64,000 nucleotides of DNA from positions 372,001 to 436,000 of the forward strand of contig OZ251249.1 of assembly GCA_965240325.2 (NCBI GenBank), read 5' to 3'. This stretch comes from Rebecca billardiae RCC1528. Its lineage: Eukaryota > Haptophyta. The translations under genes were made by a program, and so were the position numbers. The notes beneath the pieces were generated by a model, which did not search any database, had not been told where the DNA came from, and worked only from the letters and a program-made list of their open reading frames with translations. Positions 31,436-48,181 of the stretch are shown in pieces (the first letter of the stretch is position 1; every line of letters starts with the position of its first letter).

Positions 31436-32864
31436 CACGGGAACGCCGGGGTTGGGACCGATGGCCGTTTGATGGCCGCGGGTGCACGGCTGGCCGCTGG
31501 ACGAGTTGAGAGTGGACGGGCGCGAAGCCGGCCTCCGGTTTTCTGATCAATTCGTGAGTGCATGACTTCACGCTGGACCGACGATTTGCTGCATTGCCGC
31601 GATTTCGTCGGGCTTGCTTCGCACGATCGTTTTCAGGCGCAGCCGTGCAGGGGAGTAGGGGACCTTTCCCGTCATTCAGACGCTGGCTGGGAGGCTCACA
31701 GCATTGTTTGGTGCCATCCTCAGGTTAGACCACCTCGCACGCATACACGCCAGCCCATGTGCGCGCAGTCAAGGTGACTTTGGAGGCGCTGAGCACCCAC
31801 CGCTGTCCTCATGACCGTCCGCATCGGCCGATGGCAACCAGCCTGTGGCAGCGCCGGCGTGCTGGCTGAGGTGCAAGCGTGCAGCGCCGGGGGGCGGCGA
31901 GGCCAGGATCGGCGCCGCCATCCCGGGTGCTCGCACGTGGGGTGCCGGCAGCGTGTTCCAGCCGAGCGCACTGCCGCTCAAAGCGGCCGCACGTGCTTGC
32001 CCTACCTACCGACTAATGCGTGCATAACCGCTACCCCTACATGATGCATGAATGTCAAACGCACTGGCGGTGTTCAATCTGCCCGCGTGCTCGGGCTGAG
32101 CGGATGCATTGCACACCAGCGCGCTCCCAGTCGATCCCCAAGATGCCCGCGGGCCACCTGCTGAATGACTCGCTCCAGACGAAGTGGGCCTTGCGCTGAC
32201 TGGCGGATTCCTAAATCCTGATGCGCATTCACTCACACAATCCAGACGGCTCGGGCGGGCGGCATCGCAGGAAGCCGGACGCAGATGCGGACCGATGCGC
32301 AAAATGCAGCACAGTCTATCTACGCTAACGCTGCCCGCATGCTGCAGCCCACGAATGCCAGTGGGACGGTGGGCTGTCAGACTCCGACCGAGGCGGCGAC
32401 GAAGGCTAGCTGCAAGCGAGCGTCGCTGAGGCGAGATGCGCCTGGCGCAGCACCTCGTGGCCGCCATTCTACAGAATCCCCGGCTCGAAATCGTCTCGCG
32501 TCGCTCTATTACAACTAAATCGTCGTCTGCTATCATTCATCAGACCTGTACTTCCTTTCGGTCACACCTGTATGATGACTGATTAGATGGCTGATTAACC
32601 ACGTGGCGCGAGCGGCAAACCACCTGGCCAATCGGAGGACGCATCGGCCTTCTTCGTAGCTATTCACTGTGATTCGGCGAACTGCCGTGATTATTAATTG
32701 AGCGCGCCTGGGCAGGCCCAGCGCATCTGTCGCTCAACCAACACCTTGCTGTTGCGCGGGTGGGCCCGCCGGATCGCTGCTCAGTCCTCCGCGTGCGTGG
32801 CACGCCGCTTGGTGCCCGTGCGCCGCGTGCCGCTACTCTGAGACCGCCCCCGCCACGGCGCGCC
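31436..32864. other. Intergenic, no gene seen
   Basis: About 1.4 kb with no convincing coding frame on either strand. The part nearest 32865 is GC-rich and is presumably the promoter and leader of the membrane-protein gene. An open frame on minus (32006-32536) is Ser/Arg-rich without recognisable motifs and was not accepted. Confidence 0.4.
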
Positions 32865-34151
32865 ATGTCTGAGTCCGTCAGCCTCAAGCAGCACGTGCAG
32901 CTGCCGCCCGGCGAGCGCGTGCACCCGCTGGTCTCGCTCGTGCGCGGCAACTTCACGTTCATCTGGGCCGTGTCGACGATCTACGGGCTGGTCTTCCTCG
33001 CGCGGCTGGGCTTCCCGCGCGTGATCGTGGACACGCCGACGATGCAGGTGCACATCCCGTTCGCCACGCTCTTCTTCGTGTGCTGCGCGTGGAACCTCTT
33101 CCACACGCCCAGCCACGGGCCCGTGTACAGGCGCGTGCACAAGGTCCTCGGCTGGACGGCCATGGTGTGCGGCTTCTTCTCCGTGCTCACGGGGTACATC
33201 TACTTCCTGCAGGGTTCGAGCACCCTGAGCCTCTCCATGCAGGTCCTCATGATGACGATCGGCTTCATCCAGCTGGCGCTGCAAGCACTCGGGATCTAGT
33301 GCGCGCGCGGCTCCGCGCGCCCCCCCCCCTTCCCGCGCACGACTAGATCCCGAGTGCGCGGATCAGTGTGGAGCAGTGCGTGGCTGGGCAACCCTATGCA
33401 CCTCAAGCTCGCCAGCCAGTGGCGCCGAGCTGTCGCCGCTGTGGGCATCACTTTGCTCTGCTCTCGCGCACCGCCGTGCTCTGATCCGCTCCCCCCCTCC
33501 CCCCCTGTTGTGCTGTGCGCGCGCGCTCGCACCTGGCCGCGCGCCCCGTTGACTGCACACACGCTGCTGCCCGTGCGCAGCTACATCCGTGTGAACAAGT
33601 GGGTGCACCTGCACATGTCGATGATGACGTACCTCTTCTACACGTCAGGGGTGCTCATCGCCATCAACGTAAGCGCACTGCCTCGGAAGCAGCGCACTCT
33701 CAATATGCCAGCGCCCCTGCCGCTGCGTGACTCTGACCGACCCCCTTCTTGCGTTCTCACTGCAAGCCATCATCACCACACTCGCGGCAACCCACTTACT
33801 GGCGCCCGCCCGACCTCTCGCGCCGCGCCGTGTGCCGGGCGGTTGCGTGCTGCGCGTGCGCCGACACGCCCACAGTGGATTCCGAAGATGCTCACAGGCT
33901 CGCTGCTGAAGGGCTCGATGCAGACCAACTGGACGTTCATCGCGATGATCAGCGCGCTCTACCTCGGCCGCTGGGCCATCGACCACGCCAAGAAGCACAT
34001 GGATCTGCGGAACGCCAAGCAGCTCGTCGACGCTGGCAGCGCTGGCGCGCTAGCCGTGCCCATCGACAGTGTCATGGAGACGGGCGGGCACGCCACCACA
34101 CTGCCTCGGCCCCCGTCGATGGACGACGTGACACGTCATGAACAGCAATGA
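32865..34151 (+). CDS. Six-span membrane protein, DUF2306/cytochrome b561-like
   Basis: Exons 32865-33298, 33581-33668 and 33876-34151 join in frame to 265 residues. Donors are GTGCGC and GTAAGC; acceptors are GTGCGCAG and CCCACAG. Six hydrophobic segments are visible: FTFIWAVSTIYGLVFLA, FATLFFVCCAW, VLGWTAMVCGFFSVLTGYIY, MQVLMMTIGFIQLALQALG, LHMSMMTYLFYTSGVLIAI and WTFIAMISALYLGRWAI. Conserved-looking His residues (NLFHTPSHGPVYRRVHKVLG, KWVHLHMS) sit at helix ends, as in haem-binding b561-type or DUF2306 membrane proteins. The function is therefore perhaps electron transfer, but this is inference. The cytosolic tail is hydrophilic and ends in Ser/Pro/His. Intron 1 retention would stop translation at once. 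Confidence 0.7.
33285..33357. repeat. Inverted repeat spanning the first donor site
   Basis: GCACTCGGGATCTAGT (33285-33300) is repeated inverted at 33342-33357. The left arm contains the last exon-1 codons and the GT donor of the membrane-protein gene, so a pre-mRNA hairpin could mask that splice site. Confidence 0.7.
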
Positions 34152-37100
34152 GCTGCCAGGACGCGTAGCGGGCGGCCTGGCTGGACGAGTGCTGCGCCAG
34201 CAGAGGCACGAGCTAGGTGGCTGGCATGAAGCATCCGCAACTGCCGCCACCCGGACGCAGAGTTGAAGTGCGGCGCGGGCAGTCTCTGGCCCGCTTCGGG
34301 TGGGCACTAGGGCTGACTGAGCCGGCGGCCCGTCGTAAAAGGCCCCGGGGCCGCCCGATCGACGGGTCATCGTCCGATCATCGCGGTCGTCATGCATATG
34401 CGGATATGACGATTAATTAATGTATATATATATATATTATAATAACATTATTCGATCTAATAATTCTTCCTGACAGTAGACGTAGTCGACAGCCATAATA
34501 ATAAGCAGCTACTATAGCTAGATAGCACAGTCAATACGCGTATCGTACTGCTGAATCGGTGTGATACGCTGTGATTACTCGGCCTCGTCGTCCGTCACGA
34601 TTCACACTCACAGCGAGTCACTCTACGGCCGACGTACAGCGGTACCGTCCGAAGCCTACAGGCTACAGACGGACTGAGTGGCCAGTGGGCACTGGACACT
34701 ACTTGGGAAGTCGTCTATATGACTAGTCACTGTCAGGCATGCTCAGAGCTGCCGCTTGTTCGGTACCTGAGCATCAGCGAGCCCTGCAGCGCAAGTCCGC
34801 CGGTACGCAGACTTCTGCGCCTGTCGCCGAACATGAGCTTCATCAGCGCGAGAACACGCGCTCGATATTCGGCTCCAGACGTCTGGAAGCCCCAGATATT
34901 GCCGTTTATTTGAACAATATTGTCTCGCAGAATCGCGCTGGCAATATTGCAAAAAATATTTCAAATATCTTGCCAGGGCCAAGTCTCAGCCTCAGCTGAC
35001 CGAATGATCAATCATGATGGCGGCGGCCGGGCGCGGGGCGCCGCGGCCGCCCCTCGGAGGTCTGCGGCGGGCTCGGCGGCGCTCGAGATCGCCGTCCGAG
35101 TCGGTGGCGGCGGCCCCCAGTGTGTGCCTGAGGCGGTACAACCCAGCAGCTGCTATGTGCCATGTAGACGACGACTTGGTTCCACTACCACATGCCCCAC
35201 GGACGCCACGAGGTCCACGACGGAGTCGCCGACGGCATGCTTCACTTTTCGGACTACCCGCGGGCTCTCAGTGACTAGTCTCAGCGCGCGCGGCGCGGAG
35301 TCAGAGTCACTGCAGCGGGTGAGCCATGCGAGTCGGGCCAACTCAGCAACTGCATCAAGCCATCATGCATTCTAGATATCACATGCATCGATCATGCAAT
35401 AATAATAGACCACCTCAGGAACGCGCGGACGATCATCATCATGCTCACTAGGCTTCCGCGCCAGCCCCAGTCAGCAGCTGCAGCTGCCGTCGACCACTTT
35501 CGGACCGCATGCGCGGCTATGAGCTTATCAGTACTAGCTATTATATTAACGACGTGGCCCGATATATATAAGTACTCTTATAATATAAGTACCTCGTACT
35601 GATAAGCGGTTTGGTCCACGGCGATCGCTCGCGGCGAGCCCTTGTGGTCGGGCGTCGTGCGGCCTTGACGCTGGGGCGTGCAGGGGCGGGCGTGGGCACC
35701 ATCCGGCGCCATCATTGCCGGCCGAGCGTGGTTTTTGGCGCGCTCAGAAGCGGTACTGACGCGGAGCTGTCGCCCACGATGGCGTGCACGAATGAAAACC
35801 GAGCGGATTTCGCTGCATGCTGCTGTGATCCAGCCCTGCCGAAGGTAGGAGCCGCCCTGTGAACGCGCAGAGCCGTCAGCGACCCCGATGTGAGCGTGTG
35901 CACGCGTGTATTGCACCCGCGGCGACCGTACTTATGGACGTTATAAGTAAATGTGCGCGCGCGCGCGCGCGACGCCACCACACCGGGTGACGTCGGGTTG
36001 GGAAGAGGTCCATGCGACCTTCCTGGGTCCATTTGCGACGACGCAAGCATTCGTAGCTTCATGTGAGCATCATTCTAGCGCGTCTGCAGGAGTAAACGCT
36101 ATCAGTACCGCGTACTGATTGTACTGATAAGGAGCTCATCGTGGTCGCATGCTCTCAGCACACAGCAGCAGCAGCTGCTGCGGCCTGGTAGGCCATTCGA
36201 GTCGGGCCGGTGGCATCATACATTCCAGACATGACGTGCGTGTAGCAGCCAACCTCATGGGCGGGTAAGCTTGCTCACTAGGCGACTGTCGATGTGCGCT
36301 CCGGACCCTGCACCATCCGGCGTCCGCCGTCGACGTCACCGACCGGGTGAACTTTCGGACCGCGGGGCACGGGCCAGCACGCGCACGCGCTGCCTCCGCC
36401 TCCTTCTGCGCGGTTCGCGCGGCCTTCGGCTGGCTGAATTCCCGCAACGATAACGAATCATTCTGGCCATTGAGCCGCATGTTGCCCGGCTTTGGCGCGG
36501 CGACCTCTACGGCAGGCACAGACAGGAAGGATACCGAGCTCAGCCGCGTCGAACCTCACTCACCGCCTCAGCCTAGCGCACGTCAACAAGTTCGGCCTCG
36601 TGCTGCTAACGCAGGCGCGCGAGCTTGGCGGCCTGGCGTGCCTGCCGACTACTGCTTGACAAGCTCAAAGTTGGCGTGGAAGGCTGGAGCAATCTTCCAG
36701 CGCCTCCCCGCCGGCGTGGCTGTGAACACACTGACACTCAACTTAGATGATGCGAGCGCGCCGGAGGGCTCGTTGTCGACTTGTCGTCGGCCGAGCACGC
36801 AGCTGCGCGCCCCAGCACCACCGCATGGCAGCCGCCTTCTGCGCAACTACCGCGCACTACATCTCGCAGGTCTCCGCCTTCGCCCCAACCGAGTTTGGCT
36901 TGAAGCCCTTAGCCGCCTTCATCTAGGCGCTTCGCTGGGCCTGGGGTGCACAACGTAAGCGAGGGCATATAATGATCAGCGCAGCGCCTGAGCTGCGAGC
37001 GGTCGAGGAGGATGCCAGCAGGCACCACGACCCTATTGGTGACGTATACTGACGGGCACGTCACCCCACGCTACTCTGCCGCGGCGCGCCCGCCACACCC

Positions 37101-37753
37101 GCCGATGAGCGAGCCACTGTCGCCATCACCCGGTCCGAAAAACGAAGAGCAGTGACCTCCCTGCTCCGATGACGACACTCCCGCTCAGGCTATTTGGCGC
37201 GGCTCGGAATCTTACTTGCCCCATTAATGGACCATTACTCGGAATAATACAGGACCGCGCTGGCAGTGGTGTGGGTTGAGCGGTGGCCGGTGGTAATTAG
37301 TGGAAAGATGCCGCGCGATGTATTAACAGTTCACTTATCATAATGAACTTCAATTATACTACCGAAGTTCACAACGCACGGGTTGATGATGGCGGTATAT
37401 TTGATGAGGGTGCTACATATGAGAACGTCATTCCATTCATTCCATTGATTGCCTGCCGGCCAATCACCATCTTCCGAGGCCATCCGTCGAAAGGCAAGTG
37501 CTCGCGACTTGCTTTCGATACCAATTCTATGATTGATTAATATTGAAAGACACAGGCACGTGAAGTATTATGGGGTGTAGTATTCCTGCTCAATTAAGCC
37601 GGTATTTTGACGCGTGGGCGAGGGTTCTCCAATATTGACAATTACTACCTCGCGCGGTCTTTCGAGCCAATAAAAACTCGTCAGGTGTTGATTCTCGATC
37701 TCGAGAGCTCCAAGAGCCCCCCTGATGAACAGTGACTTCTCGCGCATACACGT
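34152..37753. other. Gene-poor, less GC-rich region
   Basis: About 3.6 kb without a supported gene. It contains TA-rich tracts (near 34422-34450 and 35560-35585). Two diverged copies of a segment lie near 35320-35515 and 36185-36365, sharing GAGTCGGGCC, CTCACTAGGC and ACTTTCGGACCGC. Copies of GTACTGATAAG occur in both orientations (35520-36135). Around 37200-37720 is an AT-rich island with a 65-codon open frame (37343-37540). Near 36580-36930 short coding-like strings (VNKFGLVLLTQARELGGLAC; AHYISQVSAFAPTEFGLKPL) hint at a decayed gene. Confidence 0.4.
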
Positions 37754-38647
37754 ATGGCCCGCGCGGTGGGGCCCCGCCCATCAGCACTCGGCGCCGACGC
37801 CGAGGTGCACCACAGGCCGACTTTGCCCGAGATCGTGATGCCTCACAGCCCGGAGCCATCGTCCCGCTTCGCCGTCGATCGCGGCACGCCGGGCGGCGGC
37901 TCCTCGTCTTCCTCCTGCTCCTCCGGCGATGCGAGCGCAGCCGCGATCGACCAAGAGGGGATTGGCGGCGCGGTCACAGGCGCGGAGCAGGGCACGAGCC
38001 GACGGCTCCGCCGGCGCTCGAGTACGTCTCCCGAATACCACCCTCATCAGCCCCTACCGGACGAGGTTCTGCACCTCTTCTCGCGCGTGATCACGATGGG
38101 GGCGCCGCCTGTTCCCGAACTCGCCGCAAGAGCGGCATCAATGCCTGTGAGCGTGCCCTCTCGCGGGAGGGCCCCGCGCGCGGCAGCACCGCCCGCGCTC
38201 GTCCCGAGCATATTCGACAGCGAGTCTTCCGACGACTCGACGCTTGACGACGACGCTCTCGCGTGGCGTGTGCTCCCCGCGCCCACGGGCATCTTCAACG
38301 ACGAATCTTCGGACGAAGAGGAGCTGGATGAGGATGACGCGTGGCGCGTGCTCAGCCAGGCCAACATGTGCAGCGGCGTCGCGGAGCTGCTTGCCGGCGA
38401 TCGTGCACTCCCGGCAGCACGGCATTCGCCACGGAGTCGCCCTCAGTCCGTGCCGCCGGCCCCTGCTGCTCCGCTGGAGGCGCTCATCCCACCGTTGCTG
38501 CGGTCACTTCCACCCATTCCGCTCGGCGCATCATCTGCAGCCCCGCTGTCTGCTGGTTCATTGGCTGTCCCGCCGCCGCTGATGTCGTCGTCGTCGTCGG
38601 GGCGGCGCCCGAGCAGCACCCCGAAGGCACGGCCGCACGGGTGCTGA
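37754..38647 (+). CDS. Hypothetical acidic, disordered protein
   Basis: A 297-residue frame from ATG at 37754 (alternative MPHSPEPSS start about 29 codons later). It is rich in Ser, Pro, Ala and acidic residues. The middle holds two related acidic repeats: SIFDSESSDDSTLDDDALAW then RVLPAP, and GIFNDESSDEEELDEDDAW then RVL. The Ser-Asp/Glu clusters look like casein-kinase-2 sites. No domain is recognised and most of the protein should be unstructured. The regular acidic repeat argues for a real protein, but a chance open frame in GC-rich DNA is possible. Confidence 0.45.
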   Translation: MARAVGPRPSALGADAEVHHRPTLPEIVMPHSPEPSSRFAVDRGTPGGGSSSSSCSSGDASAAAIDQEGIGGAVTGAEQGTSRRLRRRSSTSPEYHPHQPLPDEVLHLFSRVITMGAPPVPELAARAASMPVSVPSRGRAPRAAAPPALVPSIFDSESSDDSTLDDDALAWRVLPAPTGIFNDESSDEEELDEDDAWRVLSQANMCSGVAELLAGDRALPAARHSPRSRPQSVPPAPAAPLEALIPPLLRSLPPIPLGASSAAPLSAGSLAVPPPLMSSSSSGRRPSSTPKARPHGC

Positions 38648-39711
38648 CCGAGCCGCGCGCAATATGTACCGTACGCGGCCTGCATGGCGTCGGCAACTCA
38701 ACCGGGTCACTCCGTGACCCGGGCGGGTACTCTCGGTAGCGGCGCCCCGCGGCGTCTGGTCAGCGAGTCGGTAGTCGGTACTGACTATACGTTACTATCG
38801 ATCATCACTATATCAGCATCCGTTCATGCGCGGTGACTAGTGGTGAATCTATCCGCGTCACTGATCGGTCAGCCCAGCCCGCGGCCGGGCGGCCGGCGCC
38901 GGCTCACTTCGGATTAAGTGGCCGTCGCGGACGACACTGTCACTGGTCTGCTAAGTCCGACGGTCATCATCACAGTAATATCAGCAGCAGTCGTATCCGC
39001 AGCATTCAGTCCGGGCGCGGTCAATTATCAGATGCGCTGATAATATATATTATTATGATGTGGCGGCGCATCGTTCTTGCGGCACCGAGTGAACCGCGCC
39101 GCCGCGGAGCTGTGACGCGGCAGCACGTGAGCTGCTGCGCTGGTCCGAGCTGCGGGACGAGACTCAGATGTGATGGCCGGACGAGCGACGACGCGGCTGC
39201 GGTCAGCGGTGCGGCGCTGCAGGCGGGCGGAGGCGCTGACAGCAGCAACCTCACCGAGCACGCGCGCGGTGAGCAGCGGGGACTCTTCGTACTGCGGCCC
39301 GTGAGAGTGCCTGAGAAGAGTAGTAGTCGGACCCGCCGCCGGTGTCCGATGGCAGCCTCAGGCTCAGGGGCACCTGCTGTGTGCCCCGGGTGCCGCTCAC
39401 CCGCCGCGGTCTGAACTCTGAAGCCGCGGAACGACACGTCCATCCAGCACTGTTGGCCGCGACGCGCGACGCTGCGGCGGCCGGTGGCGCCGCCGCGATC
39501 CGTATCGCCGATTGATATATCGAGGACTATCGTCGTCGACTCGCCGCGCCCGGGCGGGCCGTAGAGTGACGCTGATCAGGCTGAGAAATAACTAGGCTCG
39601 TCCGCCGCCCGCGTGCCGGTGCGCGCCGCGGCGGAGGCGCGTGCCTGGCTGGCACGCGGTAACGGACGGGAGAGACCCGCACCTGGCACCTACCGGGCTA
39701 CCGTCCTGTAC
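38648..39711. other. Intergenic, no gene seen
   Basis: No supported coding frame. The open frame 38833-39414 (plus) has no recognisable motif and was not accepted. The region precedes a large inverted repeat. Confidence 0.4.
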
Positions 39712-40840
39712 CAAGGGCGGTAAGGGCTGTCAACTCCCAGTGGCGGCGGTGGCAGAGGTTGGTCGCCGCTTCGTCGCTGCGCGGCCTCGCTCCAGCGACT
39801 AACTCTCGTGGGCGCCCGCCCTGGGGGGCGAGTGGGGCGCGCACGGCGCGAGCTCCTGTGGCCGTGTACGCGCGCGCGGAGGCGGCGCGCGTGGCTGGGC
39901 AGGTGCTAAGGAGTGTATGTCGCCCTCCCACGCCGCGCGCCTTGCTCGAAGCCGCTTTCGCCGCGCCTCAGGCCAGCGCGCACGCGTTCGCCGCCTCCAG
40001 AGCCAGCCTCGGGCAATCGGCAGCCGCCCGCGCATGTGTGATGCGCGGTCTGGTCGGCGCGAGTCGGTCGGGGCCATCGGGCGAGGCTCGCATACTATAG
40101 ACGCGCGCCATGCTGCCTCGCGCCGCCGCGCGTGGGTTGTCATGGGTCGACACGCAAGCATCTTAGGTCTGACACGAACTGCAGCACGAATGCGAAAATG
40201 CTCATGTTTGGACGCTCATGGAGACGCTGGAGAGCACAATAGACGCGCGCAGGCGATGAAGAGCGGGGCAATGCACTCATAGGACGCCGTACACGCGCCC
40301 AATGCGGCCGCCTATCACGCGCATGTGCGCTCACTGTCACGTATTCGAGCTCATTTCTGCTTGTCGTGCATTCATCGATCAGCTTCCTTCAACAGCTTCA
40401 CGGGATGGGACCGGGCCCATGCGCGGCGGCGCGAGGCAGCATGGCGCGCGTCTATAGTATGCGAGCCTCGCCCGATGGCCCCGACCGACTCGCGCCGACC
40501 AGACCGCGCACCACACATGCGCGGGCGGCTGCCGATTGCCCGAGGCTGGCTCTGGAGGCGGCGCACGCGTGCGCGCTGGCCCGAGGCGCGGCGACAGCGG
40601 CGGCGAGCAAGGCGCGCGGCGTGGGAGGGCGACATGCACTCCCTAGCACCTGCCCAGCCGCGCGCGCCGCCTCCGCGCGCGCGTACACGGCCGCAGGAGC
40701 TCGCGCCGTGCGCGCCCCACTCGCCCCCCAGGGCGGGCGCCCACGAGAGTTAGTCGCTGGAGCGAGGCCGCGCAGCGACGAAGCGGCGACCAACCTCTGC
40801 CACCGCCGCCACTGGGAGTTGACAGCCCTTACCGCCCTTG
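39712..40840. repeat. 425-bp inverted repeat (fold-back element)
   Basis: Arms 39712-40136 and 40416-40840 are the same length and nearly identical when one is reversed. Translated frames in the two arms differ at only a handful of residues. The spacer is 279 bp. Outer ends read CAAGGGCGGTAAGGGCTGTC. Inner ends read CTATAGACGCGCGCCATGCT. Arg/Ala-rich open frames occur in both arms but no gene is supported. The right arm ends about 160 bp past the SERCA stop codon. Confidence 0.85.
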
Positions 40841-41002
40841 CCTGTACTCTGGACCCGCGTGCCTCCCGGGTCGTCCGGCTGTATCCGGACTCAGCTCACT
40901 GCGGCGCTAGCTGCCTGGCGCAGACCGTATCGCCGATGCTCGGCGGTGTCACAGTCGCACGCGGGCCAGCCGCCGGTGCCTTGGCCGACGCCGCCGCCTC
41001 GC

Positions 41003-47128
<6,126 letters not shown>

Positions 47129-47393
47129 CGTGCGGCGGCGCGAACGCGCGGGGCGAGAGGGCGGCGGTGCTGGCGAACACGGGCGCACCGCTCGCGGAAC
47201 CGGACACTTCGGCGTGGCCATGGAATTACCCACATAAGGGAGTCGTCCTGTGCGTTCCATAGGACGGAGTGGTGAATGTTACCCGCACATACAAGCAGTC
47301 CGAATAAAGGGCGTGCAGCCCGGACTGGCGAGCGGCCTGCATCAACGCCATCACCGCCCGCTGGCGGCGCGGCCTGGCGAGCGCGCGGGCCGG
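47129..47393. promoter_or_regulatory. Shared promoter region of two divergent ER genes
   Basis: Only 265 bp separate the start codons of the SERCA gene (minus) and the alpha-mannosidase gene (plus), so both promoters must fit here. The middle (about 47220-47300) is the least GC-rich part. No TATA box is obvious. Translation of either gene from an upstream in-frame start would shrink the gap further. Confidence 0.55.
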
Positions 47394-48083
47394 ATGGAGC
47401 AGGGCGGCGGCGGCGGCGAGGAGGAGCGCCCGCCCGCGCCGCTCGACGCGGAGGGCCGGCAGTGCCGCCTCTTCACCGCCATCGTGCTCCTCCTCGTCGC
47501 CATCCTCGTCGCCTCCGACGCGCACGCCGCCGGCGCCGCGCGCGGCGGCTCGCTCGCACTCGCCGACCCGCTGCGCGCGCGCGCGGGCGAGGAGGAGGGC
47601 GCGGAGGAGCGGTGCGAGCCGAACAGCCTGGACTGGCTGCTCGGCTCGGGCCCGTGCGCGCGGACCAGCCCGCCCGCCGCGGAGGACGCCGCGACGCCCG
47701 AAGGCCGGCGGCGAGGCGCGCGCAACGCCACGCCGCCGCGCGCCGGCGGCGCCGACGGCGCGCCCGCCGACGCGGCCGCGCGGCACGCCGATGGCGAGCG
47801 CGGCGGCGAGCGCGAGCCGGGCGGTGCGGCGCAGGGCTCCGCCCAGCCCAGCGCCGACGACGACGCCCACCTCGACGACCCCGCCCTCGGCCAGGCCGCC
47901 GCGGCCGAGCTCGCCGCACGCTCGGACGAGGAGATCGCGGCAGCGGCCGCGGCCGCGATGGCCGGCGCGGCGGCGGAGGCGGCGGCGTGGGGTGCGGGCG
48001 GGGAGGGCGCGCGCGGCGGGAGGGGCGCGGGGCTCGCGGCCTCGCGCGCGCGCCCGCTCGGAGCACACGCCGCCGGCGAGAGC

Positions 48084-48181
<98 letters not shown>

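Noticed and set aside
36347-36958. Plus-strand open frame of 203 codons
   Set aside because: Composition is irregular, coding-like strings lie in other frames, and no start or splice context supports it.
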